The notes beneath the pieces are model-generated. The model was not told where the DNA came from and did no database searches. It was given only the letters and a program-made list of their open reading frames with translations. A program made the position numbers and the translations under genes. Below are positions 24,724 through 34,150 of a stretch of DNA of 64,000 bases, one piece after another. This DNA comes from Tipula vernalis (lineage: Eukaryota; Arthropoda; Insecta; Diptera; Tipulidae), in contig OY282559.1 of the NCBI GenBank assembly GCA_958295665.1, positions 251,715,461 through 251,779,460 on the forward strand. Reading direction: 5' to 3'. How positions within the stretch are numbered: position 1 is the first letter of the stretch; every line of letters starts with the position of its first letter.

Positions 24724-24770
24724 TTTATCGCAAAATTCCGTTATCCTTTGTAACGGAATTTTGCGATAAA
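24724..24770. repeat. Perfect 20-bp inverted repeat with 7-base loop
   Basis: The left arm TTTATCGCAAAATTCCGTTA (24724-24743) and its exact reverse complement (24751-24770) flank TCCTTTG. It lies in one satellite unit at the place where other units have ...CAAAGGAAGGTGGAATTTCGG, apparently as an inverted duplication of unit sequence. A terminator-like hairpin has no expected role in a eukaryotic satellite. Confidence 0.85.
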
Positions 24771-25670
24771 CTTAGAATGTTTGTTCCCAATGAGCTTTAA
24801 GTTTGAACTGAACATTTTTGAGCTTCCAATGAGTTTGAACTTAACAATTTTGAGCCATTTCATAATTTGAGGTTTTTGTTGTTAAAATGTTTTATGTACT
24901 TAAATTAAATATTTGCAAAAAATGTCGAACCTTTAGTTTTAGGAGCTTTCACGTATTGAAGCTTTTTAACCCAAATCATTTACTTTTTATTCTGAAATTT
25001 GATATTTTAAAGGAAGGTGGGACTTCGGAATAAATTTAGAATATTTGTTTTCAATAAACTTTAAGCTTGACAATTAATTCCTACCTTTTGCGGTTTGAAC
25101 TTAACATTTTTTATCTTTTTAATAATTTCAGGTTTTAATCAAATGTGTGATTAGCATAAATTATGTATTTGAAAAAATTGTGAAGGGGTTTAGTTTTCAG
25201 AGCTTTCACTTATCGAAGCTTTTTAAAGAAACCATTTTACTTCGAAATTTAACAGTACAAGGAATGACAGAATTTTGGGTAGGATTTAGAATATTTGTGC
25301 TCAATGTAAAGAGCTTTTAGTTTTAAGAGCTTTTCAAATTAAACCATTTGATTTTCAAATTTGATATTATAAAGGAAGGTGGTATTTCGGGATTAATTCA
25401 GAATATTTGTTATCAATGAGGTTTAAGCTGGATAATTTATTTATACTTTCTCGGTAATTTTTGTGCCTTTCCATAAATTCTGTCTTTTGTTAAAATATTT
25501 TATGAGCAAAAATTCATATATTTGGAAGAAATATCGAGAACTTTAAGTTTTAATAGCGTTCACTTAATGAAGCTTTTCAACTCAAATCATTTTTATTCGA
25601 AAATTTGATATTACAAAGGATATTTTTGTAAAAAATTCAGAATATTTATTCTCAATGTAAATATCCTTCA

Positions 25671-26920
25671 TCCAAAATGGGTTTCACTTTACAACGTAAA
25701 TAACCTGGACATTCTTGAATAATTTCGAATAACCTACAGGAAATCGGAGAAATATCTAAATGTTGGCATAATCTCACAAGATCTTTTAAATATCATCATT
25801 TAGATTTATTTGAGTAACTCTGCATGTTCTTACAACTCAAAGCTAACAGTAGAACATGGCCTTACAAAATTCGAATAAATTTGAAAATCTATAAGAATCT
25901 CGAATAATCCAAGAAATGTCAAAAAACTTATGATACATCGATTTATCTCAAACAATTACAATAATACCGAAAAATCTGGATCTTAATGAATAATATCGGA
26001 AAGACTGTAAACATCTAAATTCATGTAAATATGGAATCATTTGTCAAGTAACTCTATGCAACTAATACCAATAAGCAATATGCAATAAGAATAGGACCCT
26101 CGGATCGTATCGGGTAATTTTTTAAATATCGAACAATCGTATTCTTCGAATAAGTTATAAAATTCTCGAATAACCTCGAACTATAAAATACACTCTACTA
26201 AAATCTCAAACATACCCGAATAATCTCGAAAATCTCAAATAACCTGTTTTGTAACACCGAATCACCAATTAAGTTTTAAGAAGAAGTGATCAATCTTGAA
26301 GTGATCAAGATTGGGAAGCAATAATTTACAAAATCAGGAGAACCCTACCAAACATAACCAAACGAAAACACCATCACTAGTTCCAAAATTACGTTGGCAC
26401 TTGCATTTCCCTTATATTTAAAATAGTTTTTCAAAAAAAACCTGAAAATTTCATTTTTGTTTATCGTTTACTGGTAATCAAAAGATCCACTAAACGCGAA
26501 ACTATAAGTCGAACGAACACTAATTGATTATAGAGACTCAAGTGGCTCAAGTGAGGGAAACAAAAATTTATTTTCAGCCGCGTTTATGTATTTTTCTGGT
26601 TTCTTCTTGATTTTTATGAACATCACAATGATACATCGTAAGCTGCAAACACCAGCAGGTTTCTATAAGCTCCCCTTTTTCAAATCAAATTTAACATTTT
26701 TCAAAAGAAATTTTATCTGTTGGCAAATCAATCTGTTGAGTCAGAACCCCAAGGCATTTTAATTCTATGGAGTCAGAACCGAGAAGAAATGATTGACCCT
26801 GTCTTCTTTTTCTTATTAATTAGACCACCGCCTTTTCTTAAAAATCTAAAGGGCTATCTAATCTAAAATTTGTATTAATAAAGGAAATCTCGTGGACCCC
26901 AACAACCGTAGCTAATCTCA
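25671..26920. other. AT-rich stretch with degenerate short-period repeats
   Basis: From 25700 to about 26260 a loose TCGAATAATCTCGAAAA-like motif recurs irregularly, similar to 18990-19190 on the far side of the array. No gene is supported. The rest is unremarkable AT-rich DNA. Confidence 0.45.
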
Positions 26921-26929
26921 AAGTGATTA

Positions 26930-27200
26930 AAAAATAAGACAAAAGCTTTAATGTTAAGCTTTGCTACAGTTTCGCCTAAATTCACTCGAAATGAAACATC
27001 TTCGCCGATAACCAAATTTATCGGTAAGTATAGGCTATAAGTGCTGCATATAAATGTAATATTTTTATCAAATGTCATTGAACTCCTCATATGGATATGC
27101 GTGATAGGTAAACATTACCTTTTTACATTTTTTTAATTTAAGCTTAATATATTTTATATATTTTAGACATCAACATATGTAAACTGCCCGCCAAAACATA
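26930..27200 (-). repeat. Left (3') LTR remnant of the BEL/Pao element
   Basis: GTTAAGCTTTGCTACAGTTTCGCC...TTTATCGGTAAGTATAGGC.ATAAGTGC matches, with many differences, GTTAAGCTTTGATACTGTTGCACC...TTTATCGATAAGCATGGGCGATAAGTGC near 33970-34060, in the same orientation. The strong divergence points to an old insertion. Confidence 0.55.
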
Positions 27201-27437
27201 TTTAATTTAAGAAAGTAAATTGAGTGTTTCGCGATTGCATAACGATTGCACTCCCGAGTAAGCTAAATATTTGAGGTAACATTTACATTTGGGTAGTGAT
27301 CAATTTAAATTCCTAAAATGTCAGAATGGAATCTGAAGTAAAATATTTCAAAATGAGCAATTAATCTGATTAGGTTGATTTTTAGCTAAATAATCTAATA
27401 AAATTGTTAAAATTATTCGATTAATTGAGAAATACTT

Positions 27438-27701
27438 TTAAGTTAATTTAAATATAAATGAAAAACATAAAATATAAGGGCGATGGGGGCGACACAACTC
27501 AGTCCATCTTTTCCGTGGTGTAATAGCTGGATTCGTCCCGTTAATCAATAAGATTGTGGTATTTACTTGTGTCAGTACTAATTGATCTAATTCTAAATGT
27601 TTCCGTTTGCCTTTCCGTTTAGTTCTTGTATTGAGTGAAGTGAGGTAATCCCTGTACCACGTCTTCCAGAATTCTAGAACTCTGTTCTGTACGTTTGTCA
27701 C
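27438..27701 (-). pseudogene. BEL/Pao integrase C-terminal remnant
   Basis: The frame reads VLEFWKTWYRDYLTSL followed by a basic stretch and LELDQLVL. This is the usual end of BEL/Pao integrases: an FW.RW..EYL block, then a 'dLVLI' beta-barrel. It directly follows, in element orientation, the integrase block at 27733-27987. Confidence 0.65.
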
Positions 27702-27732
27702 TTTGAAGGTGGCAAAGTGTATGTGGGGTCGT

Positions 27733-28378
27733 TTAAGGAATTGCCTTGAAAGGTTCCCTCATCAAAAAACGGGCTGGTATAACGATGTCATACATACGAT
27801 CAGATGTCATTTGCGGCTGCATAATGGCCTGAACTCCAGTACGGCTGTTATTTGAGTTAATAGAGTAATCATCTTCTAAAATGTTAGAGGAGTGCTTCCG
27901 GTGACTTGTTCCCCATAAACCGAAAAAGTGCGTAAACTTTACAGGCTTGAACATAAAGATGTTTTTCTGTGGTTTAAGAAAGTTCATTTTAGTTTAAAAT
28001 GGTTTTCATTTTTAACGAAACGTGAACTTTCAATCGGCCGTTCAATGTTCATGTTGCTCACTAATTCGATATGGATGGCTTTGACACACAAGCAAATGAA
28101 TATGGCGATGTAGCATTTAGTAACTCTACATCGATCAAGACTGAGTGGTTTCCACAAATATAAGGGTCAAGCACAGTCCACACAAGTGTGTGTAAAAAAG
28201 GTAACCTAAACCCTAAATACACATCAGTTGTTCGTTGCTTAATTTCCTTTGGTTGAAACAGGTTAAACACTTCGACACAAAATGCCCGGCATTTCTGCAT
28301 TCTGCAAACTGACAGACTTTGTTTGTGGTACACGTCGATAAAGGGCTTGCAAGCAAATGACCCGCGGGTCATAATTAA
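27733..28378 (-). pseudogene. BEL/Pao integrase core remnant
   Basis: At 28120-28040 the block CVKAIHIELVSNM corresponds to the first strand-helix of BEL integrase cores. At 27990-27740 THFFGLW...and PARFLMREPFKAIP match the later core blocks ('PHFGGLWE' and 'LTPGHFL.g.pL..iP'). A deletion between them removes the second Asp region. Further upstream, to 28378, frame-shifted sequence resembles the segment before the core (a D-(Y/C)-AGP-like region and Lys-rich linker). Integrase would insert element cDNA, but this copy is dead. Confidence 0.65.
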
Positions 28379-28985
28379 TAGTGTAACAATTTTGAAAATT
28401 TTATGGGAATAACGTGAGCGTGGCGGAACACATTTGCTGGGTGAAATATCCCTGATTAAATTTTATTTTTATTTTGGGTATTGAACATTTTCTCAATTTT
28501 TTTTATTTTATATTTAAATCATTATTTTGTTATTATTTCATAAACCATTTCCCCTAACCTTTCCAATAAATTGATTTTGCTTATCAATATGTGAGCGTGT
28601 ATGAGAGTGCATGGCACAAAGCAGATTGATGATGAGAATAGATGTACCAGTGAGGAGGAGAGAAGTTGGAGATGGAATGTTTTTTTTTGATAATGATCGA
28701 GTGGAATAAATTTTAAAAAGTTTTGGTTTTGGACCGGAGACGTTGGACAAGCAACATCAAAAACAAAATTGGAAAAGTTACTGGATGGCTGGTTAAAAAC
28801 TACAATTGGATTGTTTTTTTTTTGGACTTAGAGTTTTATGGATCGTCGCATTTCAGCTAGCTGAATATTACGTAAATATAAAATTTTTTTTTGATATAAG
28901 TGATTATTTTAAAGTATGTGGATTTTGTATTATAAGTATATAATGACTTATAATCTATATAAAGCCGAGAGACATACTCGTGTAT

Positions 28986-29010
28986 AACAATATATATATA
29001 TATATATATA
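28986..29010. repeat. (TA)n microsatellite at the Tc1-like insertion site
   Basis: About eleven TA units immediately precede the Tc1-like element. They supply the TA target. Confidence 0.9.
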
Positions 29011-29210
29011 CAGTACGTTGCATAACTATATAACCACCCGTTTTTAGAATTTTTTTAAATAACGGATTAAAAAATTTCAATACTTTTAATGCAAAAAGTT
29101 GAAAAAGGACGAAATACAGCAAAATATAAAAATAAACGTTTCAAAATTCAATTGTTTTAAACAAAAAAACAATTTTTTAAAAATTGCCTTGTTGCATAAC
29201 TATATAACCA
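29011..29210 (+). repeat. Left TIR of the Tc1-like element
   Basis: A 200-bp TIR. The 20-bp direct repeats are at 29018-29037 (ending ATAACCA) and 29191-29210. Confidence 0.93.
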
Positions 29211-29309
29211 TAGTAACCTTTTGATCATTTTTCTCGCTCAACTTTATAAATTATACAAATTTTAGTATTAATTAGTCTTCCGAATAAAAATCAGTGTCGC
29301 AGAAAAATA

Positions 29310-30375
29310 ATGCCACGTGGAAAATATTTATCGGACGTGGAAAAGGGCAAAATTCTAGCCCTTTCCGAAGAAGGTTTTTCGCTTAGGCAAATCGGGTGAA
29401 AATTAAACCGTAATCATGTTACCGTTGGTAATTTTTTAGCCGATACGGTTAATTACGGAACAAACAAAACCGGAGGACCAAAAAAAAAGTTGAGTTCTCG
29501 CGAAACTCGTGGGTTGGTTAAAGCCGCGAGTAATTCTTTTAAAAGCCTTAAGCGCCTGAAAAGCGAGCTTAAATTAAATGTATCTCGAAGCACAATCAAC
29601 CGGTGTTTGAAAGTTGCTGGGCATCTGAAATACAGCAAAACGATGTCAGCACCAAAATTATTGCCACGGCACAAAGCCGCTCGTCTTGAATTTGTTAGGG
29701 CAAACATGAGTCGCGACTGGTCAAAGGTAATTAAAGAATTACTTGTTTTGTTTTTTAAATAACTATCCGATTTTATCATAACTAACCATTATTCAATTAC
29801 AGGTGATTTTTTCCGATGAAAAAAAATTTAACCTTGATGGGCCAGATGGCATTCAGTACTATTGGAGGGATCTTAGGAAAGAGCCAAAGTACTTCTCTAA
29901 ACGGAATTTTGGTGGTGGTAGCTTAATGGTATGGGGGGCTTTTTGTTCAGCGGGAACCCTTACCTTGTCATTTCCATCCACTAAAATGAACAGCGTGGAG
30001 TACATTGGCGTCTTAGAAAACCATCTGTAACCTTATTTGTACATACATCAAGACGAAAGCTGGATTTTCCAGCAAGATAATGCTCCCGTACATAAGAGCC
30101 GGAGTACAAAATTATGGTTTGCAGAACATTGCATACCAGAATTAGATTGGCCCGCTTGTTCGCCAGACCAAAACCCTATCGAAAATCTTTGGGGACTATT
30201 GGTTCGGAAAATTTATGAAGATAACCGCCAATTTGAAACCATAGATGAACTAAAATTAGCCATTCAACATGCCTGGGAGAAAATATCACCTGAAATTCTC
30301 AATTCGTTGGTTAGAAGTATGCCAAACAGGCTTTTGGCTATAGCAGAAAACAAAGGTGGCCCAACGGCATATTAA
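29310..30375 (+). pseudogene. Tc1-type DD34E transposase, one intron, two premature stops
   Basis: The start is MPRGKYLS at 29310. Exon 1 is 29310-29726 and exon 2 is 29803-30375. The 76-bp intron has GTAATT...TTACAG borders and lies in phase just before VIFSDEKKF, giving 329 residues. The N-terminus has a HTH (GFSLRQIG..LNRN). Catalytic residues: D in FSDEKK, D in QQDNAPVH, E in SPDQNPIENLW. Exactly 34 residues separate the second D from E, so the DD34E triad is complete. Lesions are TGA at 29397-29399 (codon 30) and TAA at 30028-30030, each one substitution from a sense codon. No frameshift is present. The known fly element Minos also has an intron-bearing Tc1 gene. Product is unlikely unless the stops are read through. 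Confidence 0.9.
29727..29802 (+). other. Intron of the Tc1-like transposase
   Basis: TCAAAG|GTAATTAAAG...CAATTACAG|GTGATT. Its removal joins DWSK to VIFSDE, the conserved context of the first catalytic Asp. Confidence 0.85.
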
Positions 30376-30424
30376 TTTTTTTATTTTGAATTATTTTATT
30401 GATATTTTTTTGAATTAAAAAAAG

Positions 30425-30624
30425 TGGTTATATAGTTATGCAACAAGGCAATTTTTAAAAAATTGTTTTTTTGTTTAAAACAATTGAATTTTGAAACGTT
30501 TATTTTTATATTTTGCTGTATTTCGTCCTTTTTCAACTTTTTGCATTAAAAGTATTGAAATTTTTTAATCCGTTATTTAAAAAAATTCTAAAAACGGGTG
30601 GTTATATAGTTATGCAACGTACTG
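30425..30624 (-). repeat. Right TIR of the Tc1-like element
   Basis: Exact reverse complement of 29011-29210, judged by eye. A TA follows at 30625-30626. Confidence 0.93.
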
Positions 30625-31289
30625 TATATTTAGTGAATTTTGAAAATTTATTTGTTGTTGCACTTAGTTTGGTTCAAAGGATTTTTTTTGTGTTAATTTG
30701 AACAAATTTTTTTGTTGTTACTACTTTGATACCATCTAAGTTTATGCCATTCCTAGTTTTATTTGGATCAAACTAAAATTAGTTTGTAGTTTTTTTGAGT
30801 GGTGTTATTAATTTTTTTTTTACGTGTGAGCTGATTTGGACGAATAGCTGGAGTTTTTTTTCCGTGCCAAAATAAGAAAGGTCATACAGATGGTTAACGA
30901 AGTAAACAGTTAGTCCATGGAAATTTTGTTTTGTTCCAAGTCAGGTGATTTAAATGATAACGGTCCAAGAACGGAAAGCGTACATGTGGTTATTTGACGG
31001 TTACTAAATTCTGGAAACTGAAAAACCATCGGATCACAGGATTCATCGTTCTTTCGTTTCATAACTATTAATTATACAGTAGTTTCATTTTTTTGTATCT
31101 TACTTAAATTATTTAATTAATAATTTTTTTTGTTATTATAATTTTTTTTTTCATATGCTAGTTTGTATTAGATAAATATTTTTTTTAAGGATTATAATGT
31201 GTTATATAAAATACTAAACCAAAAAAAATTTATTCTTGTGTTATCTTTATTTATTTGAATTTTTTTTTTTGTAAAACCCGTTACAATAG

Positions 31290-32300
31290 TAAGGCTGCGC
31301 ATAGTTCTAGCCTTGGTAAGGAAACCTGTTTGACAGAACAAACCTTTGTTTTAACTAAGATTAGTGGTATATGCGCTGCTCCAATTTCATCATGAGTTCA
31401 TGAATTAACCACCTGCCTTAGGCATCTGAAAATACATGTAATTGCTATTTCGGGACTGTGAATTTCTTCAAATACCGCGGAATTTCGAGCTTTTCAAGTC
31501 CTTTTAAATGCAAAAATGGGTAAATTTACTTGAAATATAAATGTATCTTGATTACAATGTATCTTGAGTTCCATCCATTTCCTTATTTTAAAGCCACATT
31601 CCGCCATTAGAGCGGGCATGCTTTTGTAGATTTTGATTGCTTCTTGAGTATTCTCATAGCCTATGAGCATATCCTCCACGAAAAAATCTTGCTTGAGAAT
31701 TCAAGCTACTATAATCTTTGGACTAGCTGGTGTAAGGTCTGACTACTAAAAACCTGCGCTAGAAGTTTCAAAGGTTACTGTATTTAGCCAAAAATGCTTT
31801 ATTTCCTCTGTTGAATTATTTTTGGAGACAATGCGTTGAAAATCGCGGTCATCGAGATGCAAGGTGCTCTGGACGTGGTTTTGCAGGACCTGTCAGAAAC
31901 GACCTTGAGCTTAGTAATGGAACTGGACTCCTTTAAAATAGTGTGATGTGGAAGGTAAAAATGGTGCCCAAGTGTGATATGTTCCAATTCCTTAATAAAA
32001 GTCAAATAGTGGTCTGCCGTGAATTTGATGTAGTCATCTTGCAATTGTGTATTCTTAGTGAATTGTTTTTCCATTGCTTGCTGTCTTTTGATAGCTGTGT
32101 TGACTGAATTCCCAATGAGTTGCTTTCGTAGTGTCTTTAAAATAAAGGCATACTCGTACGACGTATTGCCCATTTTGATCTCGTTTTGTAGTTTGTAAGT
32201 ACTAGTTTTGGCTTTGTTCCTCCTCGACCGAATATTTAACACTTAGACTTTAACTCCTCCAACTCCTAGATCAGCAGCCATTCTGAAATCGATATATTTT
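31290..32300 (-). pseudogene. BEL/Pao reverse transcriptase and RNase H remnant
   Basis: On the minus strand, the RT N-terminal part (32242-31799) has a long helical lead, then FYLPHHTILKESSSITKLKV, the block that opens BEL/Pao RTs. After a break near 31790, the palm region (31700-31494) carries EDMLIGYENTQEAI, corresponding to the YVDD motif line with the Tyr-Val and second Asp regions altered. It is followed by GFKIRKW. Next comes the RNase H start with SVKQVSLPRLELCAALLL near 31350-31300, typical for BEL/Pao. Multiple shifts and stops are present. Confidence 0.75.
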
Positions 32301-32349
32301 CGAGATTTTGACTTAATTTACCGCCTAGCACCAATCCAAATATTGTGCG

Positions 32350-33470
32350 ATGAGCAAATATGTGTTAAATCTTGATCTGGTGCGGCAGAATTATTTCAAA
32401 AAATATATCGTTTCCCAAAATAATATTTTGGGAATACGGAGTCCACCAACTCCAAAGCTGTTAGCTTACATAGACCAATATGAGATCTCTAAATTTATGA
32501 GGGAAGCGGAAATGTTTTATCACACCTTGAAGGTAATGCACCTGTTGTGAATCCAGCCTTTTTGGCGCTATTCCGATAGCAGCAAAGCGGGCATGTTTTC
32601 GAGAAGCTCAAATTCTTGAAGCTAGATTGTGATCCAGTCGGTCGTTAAATTGAAGTTTTGTAGATCTTTTGTCTGTTGATTGTAGACGCTTGATTGTTGA
32701 TTGGTACAATATTGTTGATTGATGTTTCTTTGTGGTTGATTGAAGAACCTTTATTGTGGTTTGTTTAGTGCCTTTCTTTTGAGTTAAATCCCATCTGTAG
32801 TGATTATCGATTCTATTTGATTTTTAACGAGAATAAAGGTGTGATGCCTTTGTAATATCAAGAGAAACGAAACTGAAGAAAAATTTTCATACAAAAAAGG
32901 GCTACGCATGGGGTTATAGAACCGTATAACTGTAGTTATGTTTGTCCAATTTTAGAAATAAAAGAACGGACGAATAGGAAATTTAAGGCAGAAACGATTA
33001 GTTGAAAAATTTAGTTGTTGTAACTGCTCGAAAAAACAAAAAATTTCCATTTGATGGTGCTAAATCGGATTAAATTTTTTATTCAGTTTCGGTACTCTTG
33101 ATGTGCCATACTCTTTGATGCAATTGAGGCACAATTTGTTATATTCTAAAAATTGCTTTCGCTATAAAATTTTCAACTTTTAAAATTAAAGCAGGAGGGC
33201 ATCCAGCTCGATCAAAAATAACACTATGCGAATTAAAATTGACGTTTTGACGAAAAGGCGCATTTCGTTTTACTGGTGAGCAGAACTCCAAACCATTACA
33301 ACGATCAGTTAAGAAGAATAACAGTTGATCGATTGCAGGAACGTTGACTATATTCACATGCAGTGCCCACAACAATTGAGTCTTTGAATCTAGTTGTTTT
33401 CACTAGAATGAATATCAACTAAGGATCTCGGTTTACCCAGTCGGTTCCTAAGGCACACAATCATCTTAGT
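32350..33470. other. BEL/Pao internal region without recognisable domain
   Basis: This should hold gag C-terminus and protease of the BEL/Pao element on the minus strand, but I see no certain motif. Frames are short and broken. A TTGATTGTTGATTG-like run lies at 32670-32750. Confidence 0.35.
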
Positions 33471-33473
33471 TAC

Positions 33474-33797
33474 TTATATGAACACTAATTCATTGAAGAT
33501 TGGCATAAAAATAGTCCGATTAAATCGTTTAAGTATTTCTGCATTTCTGCTTATTGTATTGCGCCTAAGTATCGACTTCGTCTCGAAACATTTTTCTTCG
33601 AATTCTTCTGCTTCGGGTATTTGGCCAGCAACGAGAAATTTCTCTTCACGTGTTTCAAGCTGTTCACGATTTATGGGTTGTCCCGATTGTAATCTGCTGT
33701 TAATCTTATCTAGCAATGTTTTTATATTAGTAACCGTTGATTTTAATATTTTACTTCTTTTGATTAATGCTGTATCAACGGTAGTAAAGTAAAGCAC
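33474..33797 (-). pseudogene. BEL/Pao gag N-terminal remnant
   Basis: A 107-codon frame, rich in Lys, Glu and Leu, reads like the coiled N-terminal segment of BEL/Pao gag: an R-x-x-I/L-K start (ALIKRSKILKSTVTNIKTLL), then 'RLQSGQ..NREQLE.REEKF..' and 'I.EAEEFEEKCFE'. Position and strand fit, as it lies just inside the 5' LTR and upstream of RT. The family assignment is by pattern and place only. Confidence 0.5.
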
Positions 33798-33959
33798 TTA
33801 CAGTGCAGTGTAACTGTTAATTAAAAAAACACAGATTGTTGCAGGATTTTATTAAAATATCAAATAAATCAATTCACGTATTAGGATAATCAGAAAATAA
33901 AATACAATAATGAACGCTTTGTCGGGTTTCGGCACTAATTCGCAAAAGACACAATATTA

Positions 33960-34150
33960 TTATAAATATTGTTAAGCTTTGATACTGTTGCACCAAATTT
34001 CACTGGAAATACCGCATCATCATCGATATGCAGATTTATCGATAAGCATGGGCGATAAGTGCATGTCGAATGTATGTGACAATTAAACATTGACCTGAAT
34101 TAAATTTTTAATATAATATATTTTAATTCTTCCTGGGATATAGGTTTAGG
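33960..34150 (-). repeat. Right (5') LTR remnant of the BEL/Pao element
   Basis: Diverged direct copy of 26930-27130; see that entry for the matching blocks. Its exact borders are not visible. Confidence 0.5.

Larger units (their letters stand above)
19205..25670. repeat. Satellite-like tandem array (~250-300-bp unit), interrupted by a Helitron
   Basis: A unit beginning near TTGAACTTAACATTTTTGAGCC, continuing through GGTTTTTGTTAAAATGTTTTATG, AGAGCTTTTAGTTTTAAGAGC, GAAGCTTTTTAA, and ending in a TTTAGAATATTTGTTCTCAAT block recurs in direct orientation. Units start near 19225, 24580, 24825, 25095 and 25420, with a partial unit at 25310. The copies are diverged from one another, often with small deletions. 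The Helitron at 19416-24576 lies inside the array, so the array predates it. No reading frame is conserved across units. Confidence 0.75.
29011..30624 (+). mobile_element. Tc1-like transposon, 1614 bp, identical 200-bp TIRs of IR/DR type
   Basis: The element begins CAGTACGTTGCATAAC and ends with its complement, between TA dinucleotides. Compared by eye, the left TIR (29011-29210) and right TIR (30425-30624) match at all 200 positions. Each TIR carries the 20-bp motif GTTGCATAACTATATAACCA twice, near its outer and inner ends. This is the IR/DR arrangement of transposase binding sites known from Sleeping Beauty-like elements. One transposase gene with an intron fills the middle. The identical TIRs suggest a recent insertion, although the gene has two stops. 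Confidence 0.95.
28382..31285. mobile_element. Candidate solo LTR (~1.3 kb) carrying a Tc1-like insertion
   Basis: The block starts TGTAAC and ends GTTACA, with a direct repeat of ATAG on each side (28378-28381 and 31286-31289; AATAG if one base is shared). It interrupts the BEL/Pao element between integrase and RNase H. Without the Tc1-like element it is about 1.29 kb, with no coding capacity and a TATATAAAG box at 28956-28964. These are solo-LTR features. The terminal GTTACA is shared with the candidate LTR at 5889-7645, but the interiors do not look alike. The 4-bp duplication is short, so the borders are only moderately sure. Confidence 0.5.
26930..34150 (-). mobile_element. Decayed BEL/Pao LTR retrotransposon, split by a nested insertion
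   Basis: On the minus strand I find, in order, a gag N-terminal remnant (33.8-33.5 kb), RT (32.24-31.5 kb), RNase H start (31.49-31.29 kb), then after the nested insertion integrase core (28.38-28.0 kb) and integrase C-terminal parts (27.99-27.44 kb). This is the BEL/Pao order. Diverged LTR-like direct repeats lie at both ends (about 26.93-27.2 and 33.96-34.15 kb). RNase H C-terminus and the IN zinc region are largely missing, so an internal deletion preceded or accompanied the later insertion. Every domain has stops or shifts. Borders are approximate. Confidence 0.75.

Noticed and set aside
24724..24770. Rho-independent-type terminator
   Set aside because: The hairpin is in an insect satellite with no gene before it and no role for such terminators in this genome.
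19205..25670. CRISPR-like repeat array
   Set aside because: Units are ~250-300 bp, directly adjoining and diverged, in eukaryotic DNA; there are no short identical repeats with unique spacers.
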